Origin: Maribacter cobaltidurans
GTDB lineage: Bacteria; Bacteroidota; Bacteroidia; Flavobacteriales; Flavobacteriaceae
DNA length: 64,000 nucleotides
Direction: 5' to 3'
NCBI RefSeq assembly: GCF_002269385.1
Contig: NZ_CP022957.1
Location: 2,537,001 to 2,601,000 of the forward strand
Shown here: positions 54,989 through 63,212 of the stretch, in pieces
Numbering within the stretch: the stretch's first letter is position 1
How the letters are laid out: each line of letters starts with the position of its first letter
Position numbers and translations under genes: made by a program
The notes under the pieces: model-generated
Told to the model about the DNA's origin: nothing
What the model saw: only the letters and a program-made list of their open reading frames with translations
Databases searched by the model: none

Positions 54989-55393
54989 ATGGGAGTTATC
55001 GCAATGGACAAAAAACAGATTACTTTATATTACAGTTCGGAGAATTCTATCGGTAAACAAATTAATGCCTATATCCAATCTTCCAAGAAGAAAAATTTAG
55101 CTGTCGATGTTTCCAAAACCAATGTAACCGGAACCCAGTGGGCAGAATTGGCAGATGGACTTAATAAAGAAATTAGGGATTTAGTTGCACAAGATCACCC
55201 GGATTTTTTAGAAACCTACGGGGAAAACCAACAGGAGTTGGATGAGAATGATTGGCTTAAAATTTTGGAAAAAGAACCCCATCTCTTAAAAAACCCCATT
55301 GCCATTGACGGCGAAAACTATATTGAGCTTGAAAGTGCAGCTAGTTTTAAAAAATTTATGGAACCCGATAGTGCCGGTTTGGAGAAATCCTAA
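54989..55393 (+). CDS. ArsC/Spx-like thioredoxin-fold protein lacking the catalytic Cys
   Basis: The 134-residue protein has the ArsC-family layout (KKQITLYYSSENSIGKQINAY, then KNPIAIDGENYIELESAASF at the C-terminal side). The Cys of the usual CxxxxxR loop is replaced by Ser (SSENSIGK) and the protein has no Cys at all. Hence it cannot be a classical arsenate reductase; a regulatory role as in Spx-like proteins is possible. Start ATG 54989; a second ATG lies at 55004. Confidence 0.72.
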   Translation: MGVIAMDKKQITLYYSSENSIGKQINAYIQSSKKKNLAVDVSKTNVTGTQWAELADGLNKEIRDLVAQDHPDFLETYGENQQELDENDWLKILEKEPHLLKNPIAIDGENYIELESAASFKKFMEPDSAGLEKS

Positions 55394-55450
55394 GCACACC
55401 TATGGTGTAAGGGGTAGGATTTATTGAAACTATTAAATGCTTGGTAGCTT

Positions 55451-57010
55451 ATGAATTTTAAACGTATTATTACATGGGCACTGGGTGTTACAATTTTCTC
55501 CTTAGGACTATACTTTTTGGCCCAATGGCAAATGAAAAAGGCCGTAGTCGAGTTTTTGGAGCGCAAGGTTCCTAATCATATTCAATATTCCTTTGATCAA
55601 ATAGATATTAACCTTGTCAATGGTGATCTTAAGTTTGGAAATACTAATGTCAATAGTACCGGACGCCAAACCTCTTCCTGTGAAATAATAATTCAAACCG
55701 ATGAAATCCTTGTAAAAGGATTTAGTTATTGGCGATTCTTTTCAAAGAACCAAATCCATGCCCGTAAAATTGAATTGGTTAGACCCTCATTAAACTTCAA
55801 GACCTGCCCGAAGGACACCACCAATATTTCTCAAGCAAACAAACCCATTAATCTTTTAAAACCGATTTCCGTAGACAAAATTGTGTTTAGGAAGGGTAAA
55901 GTGGAGATAGCCGATTCCTCAGGGGATGAGAATCTATTAAAAGTGGAGACCATTGACTTCTCCATGAAAGATGTAAGTACGGATGCTACTCAAATAAAGG
56001 AATATATACCTTTTAAATTTGAGGATTACGATTTGAGTTTTTCCAATGTGAGTGGTCCTTCGGGTGAATATGAAGAATTTTTTATTGGAAACTATAGTAT
56101 GGATAGCACTTCCATTGAAATTTTGGACTTTAAGTTCAACACAAAATATTCAAAACAGGAGTTGAGTGAAAAAATAAGGTATGAGAGAGATCATTTGGAT
56201 TTAAAAATACCATCCATCCGAATAAATAGGCATAATCTAGATGTGGTCGATGAGACCCTTTTTTTAAATTTTGATACGATAGACGTACAAGAGCCCAAAT
56301 TTGATGTTTACCGGGATAAAGAGTTATTGGAAAACCAAACAAGACGTCCATTATATGCAGAGTTAATTAGAAGGTTACCAGTAAAACTACGGATTGCGAA
56401 GGTAGCCATACATGAAGGGTATTTAGCTTACGAAGAAAACGCTCCAAATAATGCCAGACCTGGGATTCTAACTTTTGAAGATTTAGGGGTAACCGTAACC
56501 AACTTCTCCAATATGCAGGAAAATACGGATATGGTAAACATTAAAATTAATTCGGCATTCATGGGGAGCGGCATGTTTACCTTGGATTGGAAGTTTAATG
56601 TTTTTGATCAAAAAGATGAATTTATAGTTTCTGGGGGACTTAGTAATTTGGAAACATCCAACTTAAATGATTTTTTGATTCCCAACGCTAGGTTAAGAGC
56701 GGAAGGGACCATAGACCAAATGTATTTTACCATTAGTGGAGGGGAATATACTGCGCAAGGAGATATCAAAATGAATTATGAGGACTTTAAACTACAATTA
56801 TTGGACAAGGAGCGTGATCACGTTAAAAAAATAATTTCCTTTCTTGGTAATTTGTTCATCAATGATGGTTCCAGGGCAGATGAGGATGGCTACAGGTATG
56901 GGACCATAGAAGTCGAAAGAAACCGTAATAAATCTTTTTTTAACTATTTATGGATTGGTCTAGAAGATGGACTCATTGATGTCATTACGGGTAGTGGCAA
57001 AAAGAAATAA
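55451..57010 (+). CDS. AsmA/DUF748-like periplasmic protein
   Basis: The 519-residue protein has one N-terminal membrane helix (about 8-25), then a long beta-rich periplasmic domain with repeating beta-strand pairs (ISVDKIVFRKGKVEIAD, LRIAKVAIHEGYLAYEENA, FILDWKF-like ends). This is the layout of AsmA or DUF748 proteins, which bridge membranes or affect lipid transport. The C-terminus ends with a basic tail. The identity of the transported lipid is unknown. Confidence 0.75.
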   Translation: MNFKRIITWALGVTIFSLGLYFLAQWQMKKAVVEFLERKVPNHIQYSFDQIDINLVNGDLKFGNTNVNSTGRQTSSCEIIIQTDEILVKGFSYWRFFSKNQIHARKIELVRPSLNFKTCPKDTTNISQANKPINLLKPISVDKIVFRKGKVEIADSSGDENLLKVETIDFSMKDVSTDATQIKEYIPFKFEDYDLSFSNVSGPSGEYEEFFIGNYSMDSTSIEILDFKFNTKYSKQELSEKIRYERDHLDLKIPSIRINRHNLDVVDETLFLNFDTIDVQEPKFDVYRDKELLENQTRRPLYAELIRRLPVKLRIAKVAIHEGYLAYEENAPNNARPGILTFEDLGVTVTNFSNMQENTDMVNIKINSAFMGSGMFTLDWKFNVFDQKDEFIVSGGLSNLETSNLNDFLIPNARLRAEGTIDQMYFTISGGEYTAQGDIKMNYEDFKLQLLDKERDHVKKIISFLGNLFINDGSRADEDGYRYGTIEVERNRNKSFFNYLWIGLEDGLIDVITGSGKKK

Positions 57011-57013
57011 AAA

Positions 57014-57032
57014 AGAGGGCAAAAAGCCCTCT
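57014..57032 (-). terminator. Hairpin terminator between convergent genes
   Basis: The perfect hairpin AGAGGGC-AAAAA-GCCCTCT has T6 directly after it on the minus strand, so it ends transcription of the small lipoprotein gene at 57057. It also lies right after the AsmA-like gene stop and can act in both directions, with the weaker tail on the plus strand. Confidence 0.75.
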
Positions 57033-57056
57033 TCAAATAGTGTTCAATGTTTATCG

Positions 57057-57239
57057 TTAATGATCATCGGCAACGTCTTCTACAGCGTCCTCAACTTCTT
57101 CGGCACCGTCTTCGATACCATCACCAACATCTTCCACGCCTTCTTCAATTTTTTCACCTGTAGATTTTTCTTCCCTACAGCTCAGCGCAATTCCTACTGT
57201 CATTAGACAAAAAAGGAACATAAATAATGACTTTCTCAT
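57057..57239 (-). CDS. Small acidic lipoprotein
   Basis: The 60-residue product has a signal peptide and lipobox (ALSC, Cys at 21) followed by an Asp/Glu/Gly-rich repeat tract (EEGVEDVGDGIEDGAEEVED). It is a small acidic lipoprotein or a membrane-attached stress-type protein. No enzymatic motif is present. It is followed downstream by a clear terminator. Confidence 0.75.
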   Translation of the reverse strand: MRKSLFMFLFCLMTVGIALSCREEKSTGEKIEEGVEDVGDGIEDGAEEVEDAVEDVADDH

Positions 57240-57287
57240 GATTTTTGTTTTAAAATTATTAATTGGGTAAAGGTTGTTATGTAGTAT

Positions 57288-57449
57288 CTATACTACTTTT
57301 TTTCCTCTAATAAGGGATATAATGAAAAGAACTATAAATATAAAAAATAGCACTTTTGCTATACCTGCGGCTCCCGCAGCTATTCCTCCAAATCCAAGAA
57401 TTCCGGCAATAATTGCCAATATTATAAAAGTTATCGTCCAGCGTAACAT
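57288..57449 (-). CDS. DUF1328 (YtjA-like) small membrane protein
   Basis: The 53-residue protein (ATG 57449 to TAG 57288) reads [35 protein letters not shown] and ends with [11 protein letters not shown], the full DUF1328/YtjA pattern with two membrane helices. Function is unknown; family members are often linked to envelope or osmotic stress. It lies 48 bases upstream of the acidic lipoprotein gene on the same strand. Confidence 0.85.
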   Translation of the reverse strand: MLRWTITFIILAIIAGILGFGGIAAGAAGIAKVLFFIFIVLFIISLIRGKKVV

Positions 57450-57696
57450 ATTGTGTTTTTTAAAATTAATATACTAAAGGGTCTATCCCCCTTTCTACAT
57501 TTCAAAGATCACATTAATGTCTGGATGCTGTTTGTTGTAAAAGAGTAATGATTGACTCATTCAATGGGTTTGCCAATATCCCTAATGGATTGATTTAATT
57601 GCACTTATAACAAATGGGATTTTCTTTAACACTATTGGGCCGTAATTTTAAACTTGACTGTATTTTGTTATATCTTGTGGGTTATTGCAACAATAT

Positions 57697-58740
57697 ATGG
57701 GCGAGAAAAAGGAACTTAAAGAACTCAACGTAGTTGACGTTGTAAAGGATATTGCAAATCGTTTACGTGTAGACTATGAAACTGAAAACAATGAGATCTG
57801 TATTGATATTCCAGAAGATGCCGGTACTGGTACCATAAAGGCCATGTCCTTTTCCCATGGGGTAGGTCTAATGGATTTGAACGTTCGGCTTAAAAATGAA
57901 ATACATTTTGAGCTTAATCAATCCCTGGTCCAACCTTTGGAACTCATTTATAATAGGGAATCCCAATTTAGACATAGATTTAATGGCAAGGAAGATGCCC
58001 ATGATATAAATCATTTGGAAAGCGCTATGTTGTCCAGTAATGGAAAATATTCCAATATGGTGGTGTTACCGGCCAAGGACCCCATATGCTTTTTTATAAT
58101 AGAAATAAACCGTAAACGTTTTGAGGAAAAGATCGGTGATTTTCTACCGGATATGAATTCTGACCTTGAGGCCTTGTTTCGGGATGTCAATGGTGTAAAT
58201 CTTTTTTTCTACAAGAGCAATTACAGCTTGAATATTGCCCGGTGTATCGAGGAAATAATGGAATGCGAACACACAGGTTTTCCAAAAAGTGTTTTTATAG
58301 AGGGAAAGTGTTATGAAATTCTGGCTCATCATTTAAGACAATATATCGATGATTCCGCAGATCCGGATAATAGAAAAATTTTAAGGCAGGCCACCGTTAA
58401 GAAGTTGGAGGAGGCCACCGACATAATTTCTGCCGAACTTGAACAAGTGGATAATATCATTGCATTGGCCAAAAGGGTAGGGCTGAACCAGAATACCCTT
58501 CAGAATGGATTTCAACATCTATATGGAATGTCCGTCAATCAATACATTAGAAACGAGCGAATGGAAATGGCCAAGAACCTTATGGAGAAAACCGATTTGA
58601 ATATTACCGAGATTACCTATAAAATCGGAATAAATTCGAGAAGTTACTTTTCCAAGCTGTTCAAGGAGAGGTATGCCATGACCCCTACCCAATATTTAAA
58701 AAAATTGAATCCAAAAAAGGCAAGAACTAAATCGGCTTGA
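57697..58740 (+). CDS. AraC-family regulator (paralogue 1)
   Basis: From ATG 57697 the protein has 347 residues. The N-terminal 230 residues form an uncharacterised domain; the last 100 are an AraC helix-turn-helix pair (ALAKRVGLNQNTLQNGFQHL, then NITEITYKIGINSRSYFSKLF). A TTG 12 bases upstream is also possible. The N-terminal layout (LMDLNVRLKNEIHFEL, QPLELIYN, VVLPAKDPICFFIIEI) is shared with the next two AraC proteins in this window. Ligand unknown. Confidence 0.88.
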   Translation: MGEKKELKELNVVDVVKDIANRLRVDYETENNEICIDIPEDAGTGTIKAMSFSHGVGLMDLNVRLKNEIHFELNQSLVQPLELIYNRESQFRHRFNGKEDAHDINHLESAMLSSNGKYSNMVVLPAKDPICFFIIEINRKRFEEKIGDFLPDMNSDLEALFRDVNGVNLFFYKSNYSLNIARCIEEIMECEHTGFPKSVFIEGKCYEILAHHLRQYIDDSADPDNRKILRQATVKKLEEATDIISAELEQVDNIIALAKRVGLNQNTLQNGFQHLYGMSVNQYIRNERMEMAKNLMEKTDLNITEITYKIGINSRSYFSKLFKERYAMTPTQYLKKLNPKKARTKSA

Positions 58741-58900
58741 TGGCCTGGTCCCTCACCATATAAATAATCTTTTTTAAGTCTTTTAACATTTTTTTTAACC
58801 CTTTAGCATCGCAATTGTGTTAATGAACGTTTCATAATTGTTAATGCATGCCACTAAATTCCAATTTCTTTGTATTAGTTGTTTTTTGTTTTAAATAACT

Positions 58901-59929
58901 ATGAAAGAGATTGTTATAAATAGTGTAAGGGATGAGGATTTGCTCATGGGCTTTAAAGAGTGCCTAAACGGTACCCTGGAAGACCAATGGGGAGAGAAGG
59001 TCGTTAGGTTTAATAATGATTTAGCTAAAGGATTTATTAGAAACATAGGATTTGATTGGGGCATATCCTTATTGGATTGTCATATCACCTTTTTTGATGA
59101 TGTAAAGTTGACCGTAAAATCCAAGGGTATTGCCCCACTGGAGTTCATTTTCATTTCTAAAGGAGGTTTCACCTATAAGGAAGGCCATTTAGGGGAAAAA
59201 TTGGAGTTGGAACAATTTCAAAATATTATTTTGTCAGCGGAAAGGTTTCAGGAAAAAAACTTCGTTTTTCCGGCAAATAAGGAACTAAAGGTGAATTTTA
59301 TAAGAATCTTCAAAAAGGAATACCTAAAGAAGAAAAACAACAATGTAACCTACCTAAACCAGCTATTGTTCTCTGTGTTCAACGATGATAAAAATACTTT
59401 GCCCTATTCTCATGGTGGTAGCTATAGCCTTAAGATTGCAGACGAGGTAAAGGAATTGGGGAATGTTTACGAGAGTGGTATCATGCGAACCTTGTCCATT
59501 GAAGGTAGGATATACCTTATTCTTTCCTTGCAATTATTGGAACACCATAATTTTGAAACCAAGGAATCAGTTAAGGAATCGCTATCCAAAGAGGACATAA
59601 AAAAAATACATGTGCTCACGGAATATATTATAGATAATATTTCCGGTTCCATTTCAATTAAAGTACTTAGCAGAAAATCTGGGTTGAGTCCCAAAAAATT
59701 GCAGTTAGGTTTTAAAGTCCTTTATTCCAAAACGGTTAACGAATATGTAAGGCAGCTAAAACTGGAAGTGTCCCGGGATTACTTGAAGAATTCTGACTTG
59801 ACCATATCCGAAATAGTTTATCTCGTCGGTATAAAGAGTAGAAGTTATTTCTCTAAAATTTTTCATGAGGCCTATGGTGTCCTTCCCACGGATTATCGAA
59901 AACATTTAAAAGCAGGAAAAACCAGTTGA
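58901..59929 (+). CDS. AraC-family regulator (paralogue 2)
   Basis: The 342-residue protein has an N-terminal domain (LLDCHITFFDDVKLTVKSKG, APLEFIFISKGGFTYKE, FVFPANKELKVNFIRIF) and a C-terminal AraC domain (LSRKSGLSPKKLQLGFKVLY, then DLTISEIVYLVGIKSRSYFSK). It matches paralogues 1 and 3 over the whole length. It is preceded by a 160-base gap and followed by the SRAP gene on the other strand. Confidence 0.88.
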   Translation: MKEIVINSVRDEDLLMGFKECLNGTLEDQWGEKVVRFNNDLAKGFIRNIGFDWGISLLDCHITFFDDVKLTVKSKGIAPLEFIFISKGGFTYKEGHLGEKLELEQFQNIILSAERFQEKNFVFPANKELKVNFIRIFKKEYLKKKNNNVTYLNQLLFSVFNDDKNTLPYSHGGSYSLKIADEVKELGNVYESGIMRTLSIEGRIYLILSLQLLEHHNFETKESVKESLSKEDIKKIHVLTEYIIDNISGSISIKVLSRKSGLSPKKLQLGFKVLYSKTVNEYVRQLKLEVSRDYLKNSDLTISEIVYLVGIKSRSYFSKIFHEAYGVLPTDYRKHLKAGKTS

Positions 59930-59945
59930 TTCAATCCGCTAGATG

Positions 59946-60647
59946 CTAACCTAAAGACATATTTGGGCTTTTGTCCAAATTTTTTTGATTGTAATATGCA
60001 TCTGAAATTGAGGTGGCACTAAAATCCTGCTTAGGAATTTTCTTTAAAAATTGCCTGGTTCTCATAGGGGTTGTATTGAAATCAAGCCATTCGTCCTTCT
60101 TATCCACAGGTATGGTCACCGGCATTGAATCTACGGTGTTTTGCACTTGTTTTATAAAATCGTCCGATTTTCCGGTTAAAATGGAACACGTTAGAAAACC
60201 ATCTTCCAAAATCGTGTAGATGCCGGCCAAATAGAAGGGACTTCCGTTCTTTAGGGCTATTTTAAAGTTGTATGCCTCACCGTTTTCTATAAGAGTAGTA
60301 AAAAAACCTGTTACGGGAATAAGACACCTTCTGCTTATTAAAGCTTCTGAGTACCAAAGCCCGGAATCCATGGAGTCTTCTTGAAAATTTAAGGTATTGA
60401 AGTTGTTTTGAAAATCACTCCAGTCCGCAGTATAGTTGTCCGGTAAGAGTCCCCAAATGGACAAAGAGAGTTCATCTGGTTTATCCATAGTAATGATTGG
60501 AATGGATACTTCTGTCAATCCGTGGATAATACTTTGGGGTTTGTAGAGGTTTGGATATTTAAAAGAAGCTTTTGTCATTCTTTCCAAAATTTCCTTCTCC
60601 GCCGTATTTGATAATTTAAAATACATAAACCTCTTCATTTTACACAT
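59946..60647 (-). CDS. SRAP-family (SOS-response-associated peptidase) protein, degenerate active site
   Basis: The 233-residue protein resembles YedK/HMCES: WGLLP, RRCLIPVTGFF, NFKIALKNGSPFYLAGIYTI and SMPVTIP blocks match the family. The Cys at position 2 (start MCKMKRF), which forms the DNA-protein crosslink in this family, is present. The glutamate in the canonical GFYEW motif is replaced (GFFTT), and the His of the HDRMP motif is replaced (VDSMP). So it may bind abasic sites but probably cannot release the crosslink in the usual way. It is convergent with paralogue 2. Confidence 0.75.
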   Translation of the reverse strand: MCKMKRFMYFKLSNTAEKEILERMTKASFKYPNLYKPQSIIHGLTEVSIPIITMDKPDELSLSIWGLLPDNYTADWSDFQNNFNTLNFQEDSMDSGLWYSEALISRRCLIPVTGFFTTLIENGEAYNFKIALKNGSPFYLAGIYTILEDGFLTCSILTGKSDDFIKQVQNTVDSMPVTIPVDKKDEWLDFNTTPMRTRQFLKKIPKQDFSATSISDAYYNQKNLDKSPNMSLG

Positions 60648-60852
60648 GCAAGTAAACCATTTTCAGGTACTGGTATTGATTTAAATGGCAAAAAACGTAA
60701 TCCATTAGAAATAAGTTGTTTAATTCTCCTAAGGATTGGCCGTATTTACTGTATTTCGTTAAATATTTATGCTATTTCGGCAATGGCCGGCATAAAAACG
60801 GATTATCTTTATTATAGGGTAAAATCCTACAGAAAAAGAAATAAATACCAAT

Positions 60853-61890
60853 ATGAAAACACGTAGAAAAAATGCTTTGCATGAGCTAAATCTCTTAAGT
60901 AAGAGGTTTAAGGGTGAGGTTACAAATGACAATGGGGTTCCCATGTTGGTTGTAGATTCATCAATTGGCTCAGGTCAAATCAATATAGTAAATTTAGAAA
61001 AAGGCCTTATGGCCATGGAATTCGATTTATCCCTAAAACAGGATTTTGAACTCCTTTTGGATCAAACGAATGACGAATCCGTATACTTATTTTACTGCCT
61101 TAAAGGAAATTGCTTTCATAAATTCAGTGGTAATGATATTGTTACCAAATTGGAAGAATTACAAACGGCGGTTGTTTTTGATGATGATTCACATACCACC
61201 AAGCTAATTTTTAAGAGGGACGAACATGTCATTTTCAATTGCCTTAGGGTAAATATACAGGAGAACCAAAAAGGCGCGGAAGAATCCGAAAGGGAAACTT
61301 TGGTTTCTTTATTGAATTCTTATGATAAAGAAGTTATGGGCCATTTGCATGTAGGTAAATTCAATTTGGAGATTGGGGAACTGATCAAAAAGTTGGAGGA
61401 TGCCAAATTTGCAAATTCACTTTCTTCCCTAAGCTACTTTAACGGGGTATGCCATATGATATTGGCAAAACAGATAGAACAGTTCCAGAAAGACTTGGAA
61501 AAAGGCCTCAAACCGGCTACTACGCTTCTTAAAAAGGAATTAGAGATGATCAGTGAGCTTACGGATTATATAAACAACTATCCAGAGGTGGAACATAGTA
61601 TTAATAGTATCTCTGAAAAATCCGGACTATCCCCATCAAAATTACAGCTTGGGTTCAAATTTATGCACGATGCCACTCTGGGCGAATACATAAGGCTTGT
61701 GAGGCTTGAAAAAGCTGAGGAGTTGATTAGGACAACCGATCTTAATATCTCCCAAGTAGTTTATTCCATTGGGTTTACAAGCAGAAGTTATTTCTGTAAA
61801 ATTTTCAAAAAGAAATACAACTGTAGTCCCAAGACCTATAAAAAGAATGCGAACAAAGTCGTGTTAAAAAAAGAAAAGAAGGCTGCTTAG
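60853..61890 (+). CDS. AraC-family regulator (paralogue 3)
   Basis: The 345-residue protein shares the same two-part layout: N-terminal domain (GLMAMEFDLSLKQDFELLLD, VYLFYCLKGNCFHKF) and C-terminal AraC domain (ISEKSGLSPSKLQLGFKFMH, then DLNISQVVYSIGFTSRSYFCK). It is the last of the three paralogues. Its stop codon lies within a terminator stem. Confidence 0.88.
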   Translation: MKTRRKNALHELNLLSKRFKGEVTNDNGVPMLVVDSSIGSGQINIVNLEKGLMAMEFDLSLKQDFELLLDQTNDESVYLFYCLKGNCFHKFSGNDIVTKLEELQTAVVFDDDSHTTKLIFKRDEHVIFNCLRVNIQENQKGAEESERETLVSLLNSYDKEVMGHLHVGKFNLEIGELIKKLEDAKFANSLSSLSYFNGVCHMILAKQIEQFQKDLEKGLKPATTLLKKELEMISELTDYINNYPEVEHSINSISEKSGLSPSKLQLGFKFMHDATLGEYIRLVRLEKAEELIRTTDLNISQVVYSIGFTSRSYFCKIFKKKYNCSPKTYKKNANKVVLKKEKKAA

Positions 61891-61904
61891 CCTTCTTTTT
61901 TTCC
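61876..61904 (+). terminator. Rho-independent terminator overlapping the AraC paralogue 3 stop
   Basis: A perfect 9-bp stem AAGAAGGCT/AGCCTTCTT with a GCTT loop is followed by a run of T. The TAG stop of the gene overlaps the loop/stem border, so the terminator begins inside the coding region. Confidence 0.85.
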
Positions 61905-61920
61905 ATTTCCTAGCCTGTTT

Positions 61921-62370
61921 TTATGCGAGGTCTTCCAAGGTTTTTATATTGGATAGACCTTTTTCTATAGCATTTTTTTGACTTTTTAAAACTGCGGATG
62001 TGCTACTTGGCAGGGAGGTTTCCGTAAGTACATCTTCATATTCATCAAGAGTAGCCTTTTCTCCTCTAATGGCTTCTTCAAGCATAGCTTCGGCATCATC
62101 CGAAGAAAACATTGCCTTTATGTCCATCCAAGTTCTGTGGGCCTTACTGGTAAGACTGTCCCCTTTGTCCACGTCTTGGCCAAAACTGGCAATTTCATTC
62201 TTCAATTCGTGACCAAAATCGTAACGCTGCTTGGCTTTATTTTCAAAATACGTCTTTAAGGCGACGTTGTCCGTATTGTTTGCAGCCTTTTTAAAACCTT
62301 TTTCCGCATCATAGGTTTTTTCCAAGATGTCATTTAATTTATTTCCTACTTTTTCTGTGTACGTGCTCAT
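61921..62370 (-). CDS. PA2169-like four-helix (ferritin-like) protein, DUF2383
   Basis: The 149-residue protein is a four-helix bundle with YEFGHELKNEI-type and LEEAIRGEKATLDEYEDVL segments, the DUF2383/PA2169 pattern. Glu and His residues in paired helices could hold a di-iron site, but the family function is unproven. It lies on its own behind a promoter at about 62371. Confidence 0.8.
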   Translation of the reverse strand: MSTYTEKVGNKLNDILEKTYDAEKGFKKAANNTDNVALKTYFENKAKQRYDFGHELKNEIASFGQDVDKGDSLTSKAHRTWMDIKAMFSSDDAEAMLEEAIRGEKATLDEYEDVLTETSLPSSTSAVLKSQKNAIEKGLSNIKTLEDLA

Positions 62371-62431
62371 TTTTATTCTCGTTTAAGTGATAGGCCTTTT
62401 TTGGGATGTGGGCCATTTAACATGTTCATCC

Positions 62432-62701
62432 TTACTTCATGTGATAGAACTTGTTCCTAAGCTTAAAGGACTCTAAATGTCGTTTCTTCTCATTCATGCG
62501 TTCTGGATTATTTTTATTGGTTCCATCGTAGTCGAGGGAATCCATATCTATATCAATGAAGGATTCACTGGTGTTGGGGTTTTGGAACTTCAGCTCGGAT
62601 TTTGTGGTTTTATCGAAAGCATTTTCCTTTAAAAAAATCAATAGGAAGCCCATCGCCGTAAAGATAGAAATTGCCCCTAATAGTTCTGCAACGGATATCA
62701 T
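62432..62701 (-). CDS. Small single-helix membrane protein
   Basis: The 89-residue protein has one N-terminal membrane helix (about 4-24), then a basic soluble tail with an ERMNEKKRHLESFKLRNK segment. I do not recognise a family. It lies upstream of the DUF2383 gene on the same strand, so the two may be cotranscribed. Confidence 0.55.
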   Translation of the reverse strand: MISVAELLGAISIFTAMGFLLIFLKENAFDKTTKSELKFQNPNTSESFIDIDMDSLDYDGTNKNNPERMNEKKRHLESFKLRNKFYHMK

Positions 62702-62983
62702 ATCTGGGTTTTTTACAAAGCTAATGACGCCCTGTATGTTCTATTGTCTTAATAAATCCGTGTTTTTGCTCAAACAAATACAGCAAATTTTTGTAGGTAT
62801 TGGGTTAAAATTTAGAAGGTCGTAAATGGTTTGTGAATCTATTTTTTCGGAATTTCACAGTAATAGTTAATATTCCAAATTGTTTAGAATTTGTGGGCTC
62901 ACTCAAGAGCCTCCTCCCCATTGTCCCGTTCTCCAACATTTTAGGGGCACTGGGGGGCACAAGTTCAAGAAATGTCTTGGCTC

Positions 62984-63195
62984 ATGATTAGAGAAGGTAC
63001 GGTTGTAAAATGGAAATGGGGTTCTGGATATGCCAAAGGCAAAGTCATGGAATCCTTTGACCATAAAATCACCAAGGAAATAAAGGGGGCAAAAGTAATC
63101 AGAAACGGAACAACAGATGATAAACACTCTTTATTGAACAAAACGATGGTGACCACGTTCTAAAAAGTGAGAGCGAGGTTGGGAGGGTTGAATAA
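62984..63195 (+). pseudogene. DUF2945 (hypervirulence-associated Tudor-like) gene, frameshifted
   Basis: From ATG 62984 the sequence reads IREGTVVKWKWGSGYAKGKV and continues to VIRNGTTDDK, the DUF2945 pattern. It then goes out of frame and stops at 63163. In the frame shifted by one base the family continuation appears (LFIEQNDGD, HVLKSESEVGRVE) and ends at 63195. One missing base near 63123 explains it. A start 12 bases upstream at 62972 is possible. A sequencing error would give the same picture. Confidence 0.7.
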
Positions 63196-63212
63196 GAACC
63201 CTTTTAATGGAT

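Noticed and set aside
57274..57477. Plus-strand frame of 67 codons with Pro/Ala-rich text
   Set aside because: It is the shadow of the DUF1328 gene on the minus strand at 57288-57449, whose protein matches the family fully.
62903..63156. Two minus-strand frames opposite the DUF2945 gene
   Set aside because: They have no family pattern, and the plus-strand DUF2945 text is recognisable in both of its frames.
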